Shown here: piece after piece, positions 63,105 to 64,000 of the stretch
Position numbering within the stretch: the first letter of the stretch is position 1
Layout of the letters: each line of letters begins with the position of its first letter
Assembly: GCF_015277775.1 (NCBI RefSeq)
Contig: NZ_CP063849.1
Span: forward strand, 6,649,501-6,713,500
Direction of reading: 5' to 3'
Length of the DNA stretch: 64,000 bases
Source: Paludibaculum fermentans
Lineage (GTDB): Bacteria; Acidobacteriota; Terriglobia; Bryobacterales; Bryobacteraceae
Notes under the pieces: model-generated
Seen by the model: the letters and a program-made list of their open reading frames with translations, nothing else
The model's database searches: none
What the model was told of the DNA's origin: nothing
Program-made: the position numbers and the translations under genes

Positions 63105-64000
63105 CTACTTGCGGAAGGCGAGGACTCCGGCTCCGGGTGCAAGCTCCACCTTTGTCGGCGCGGCCTTCAACTTCATGGTGAACGTGGTGGGGTCCGGCCC
63201 GGTGCGGATCCACTTCACAATGGGCTGCGCCTGGCCGGGGATCCGGACTTCGACGGGTAAATCGACGCCAAACTCATCGGTGACTCCGGTTTGCCTGACA
63301 GTGACGGAGAGCTGGATCTGGGGTGCTTTGCCTTTCACGCTGCTGGAGACCTCGAGAGTGGGCACTCCGGTGGAATAGACCCAGTTGTCGAAGAAGTTGT
63401 CGAGTGTGGAGTCGGGTATGCCTTTGGGCGAGAACTCGGCTGCGATGAGCCTGAACTGATCGGTATTGAACGGCTGGTATGAGTAGCGCTTGCGAATGGC
63501 GCCCATCATTGCGAGGAAGTTCGTGTCGCCCATGCGGCGGCGCAGCATGTGGAGAATCCAGGAGCCTTTGTTGTAGACGATGATCCGCCAGGGATCCAGC
63601 GGCGCATCGGTGCGCATGCGCATGCCCCAGGTAATGGGGCCGGTCGATTCCACCGGGATGGCCGATTTGCCTGTGCCCGATAGCATCCGCATTTCGGCTT
63701 TGTACTCGTCCAACGTCGTTTCCAGCGCCTTGGGGCCTTTCTTGCGCTCCAGGATCAGCAGGGCGGAGTAGTTCGCGAAAGCCTCCATCAGCCACTCATC
63801 GTGATAAGTGGCGGCGGTGACGAGATTGCCCCACCATTGATGGGCGGTCTCGTGGGCGTGCAGGATTTCGGAGTAGAACGTGTGCTGCCTCTCGCTTTGC
63901 AGACTCGCCGGGCGCTCCTTTTCGCTCAGGAAGGAGATGGTGGAGAGGTACAGCAGGCCCGGGAAGCCTTGTCCGAAGTTGCCGGGAATGGGGGAGGCTG
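63105..64000 (-). CDS. M1-family metallopeptidase, C-terminal part (runs off the window end)
   Basis: The reverse frame is open from the stop at 63105 to the window edge, giving the last 297 or so residues. The gluzincin zinc site is HETAHQWWGN, and the third ligand Glu is in DEWLMEAFANYSAL 18 residues later. AFANYSALL and a conserved Tyr-rich region follow. The C-terminal 90 residues form a beta-sandwich (TPTLEVSSSVKGKAPQIQLS). M1 aminopeptidases trim N-terminal residues from peptides. The GAMEN exopeptidase motif lies upstream and cannot be seen here. Confidence 0.9.
   Translation of the reverse strand, partial: ASPIPGNFGQGFPGLLYLSTISFLSEKERPASLQSERQHTFYSEILHAHETAHQWWGNLVTAATYHDEWLMEAFANYSALLILERKKGPKALETTLDEYKAEMRMLSGTGKSAIPVESTGPITWGMRMRTDAPLDPWRIIVYNKGSWILHMLRRRMGDTNFLAMMGAIRKRYSYQPFNTDQFRLIAAEFSPKGIPDSTLDNFFDNWVYSTGVPTLEVSSSVKGKAPQIQLSVTVRQTGVTDEFGVDLPVEVRIPGQAQPIVKWIRTGPDPTTFTMKLKAAPTKVELAPGAGVLAFRK

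Overview
The window looks like about 64 kb of chromosome from a GC-rich, Gram-negative, flagellated bacterium, most likely an Acidobacteriota member of the Solibacter/Bryobacter type. That placement is an inference from family content, not a search result. It rests on two Oar-like TonB-dependent receptors with N-terminal carboxypeptidase-regulatory domains, an ECF sigma factor overlapping a Ser/Thr kinase with C-terminal repeats, ThuA, DUF1015 and CBM9-like proteins, and several ordinarily cytoplasmic enzyme families carrying twin-arginine-like N-termini. I see no tRNA or rRNA gene, insertion sequence, prophage or CRISPR array.

Layout. 1-350 (-): 5' part of an F-type ATP synthase b-subunit gene. 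670-3942 (-): first Oar-like receptor with its own terminator. 4167-25183 (+): one uninterrupted str-S10-spc-alpha cluster, rpsL-rpsG-fusA-tuf-rpsJ through rplO-secY-adk-map-infA-rpmJ to rpsM-rpsK-rpsD-rpoA-rplQ. It has a sigma-70-like promoter, a leader of about 300 nt, a second structured spacer before rpsD, and a strong terminator at the end. 25256-30411: Hsp20, a cupin, a secreted TonB_C-domain protein, metK, tig and kdsD. 30416-35137: a ThuA-domain protein, then the ECF sigma factor and the membrane-anchored kinase. 35134-41060 (-): a BsuPI-domain secreted protein, then a five-gene run with 4-nt overlaps (peptidoglycan-binding protein, ald, HpcH/HpaI aldolase, DUF1015, CBM9-like). 41160-47720 (-): a Wzm/Wzt-type polysaccharide exporter pair, galE, an HtrA protease, an EamA transporter and an M20 peptidase. 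47790-49555 (+): motA-motB behind a sigma-28-like promoter. 49530-52145: a HAD phosphatase, an unknown protein, a [2Fe-2S] ferredoxin and an AhbD/NirJ-like radical SAM enzyme. 52241-55852 (-): the second Oar-like receptor, with promoter and terminator. 56172-64000: a UxuA-like enzyme, a six-gene minus-strand run (UDG, TenA, small coiled protein, cyclase, NCS2 permease, MTAN-like nucleosidase), a DegT-family aminotransferase and a truncated M1 metallopeptidase.

How they work together. The first third is translation machinery with its secretion (SecY), methionine-removal (Map) and transcription (RpoA) partners. The rest is mainly envelope and periplasm biology: receptors, an exporter, a protease and a peptidoglycan-binding protein. 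The least ordinary part is 56-63 kb. There an exported MTAN-like nucleosidase lies 2 nt downstream of a nucleobase permease gene, and an exported TenA-like protein belongs to the same run. This could be a periplasmic salvage module for purine and thiamine breakdown products. It is the best candidate here for an under-described system, but it remains a hypothesis.
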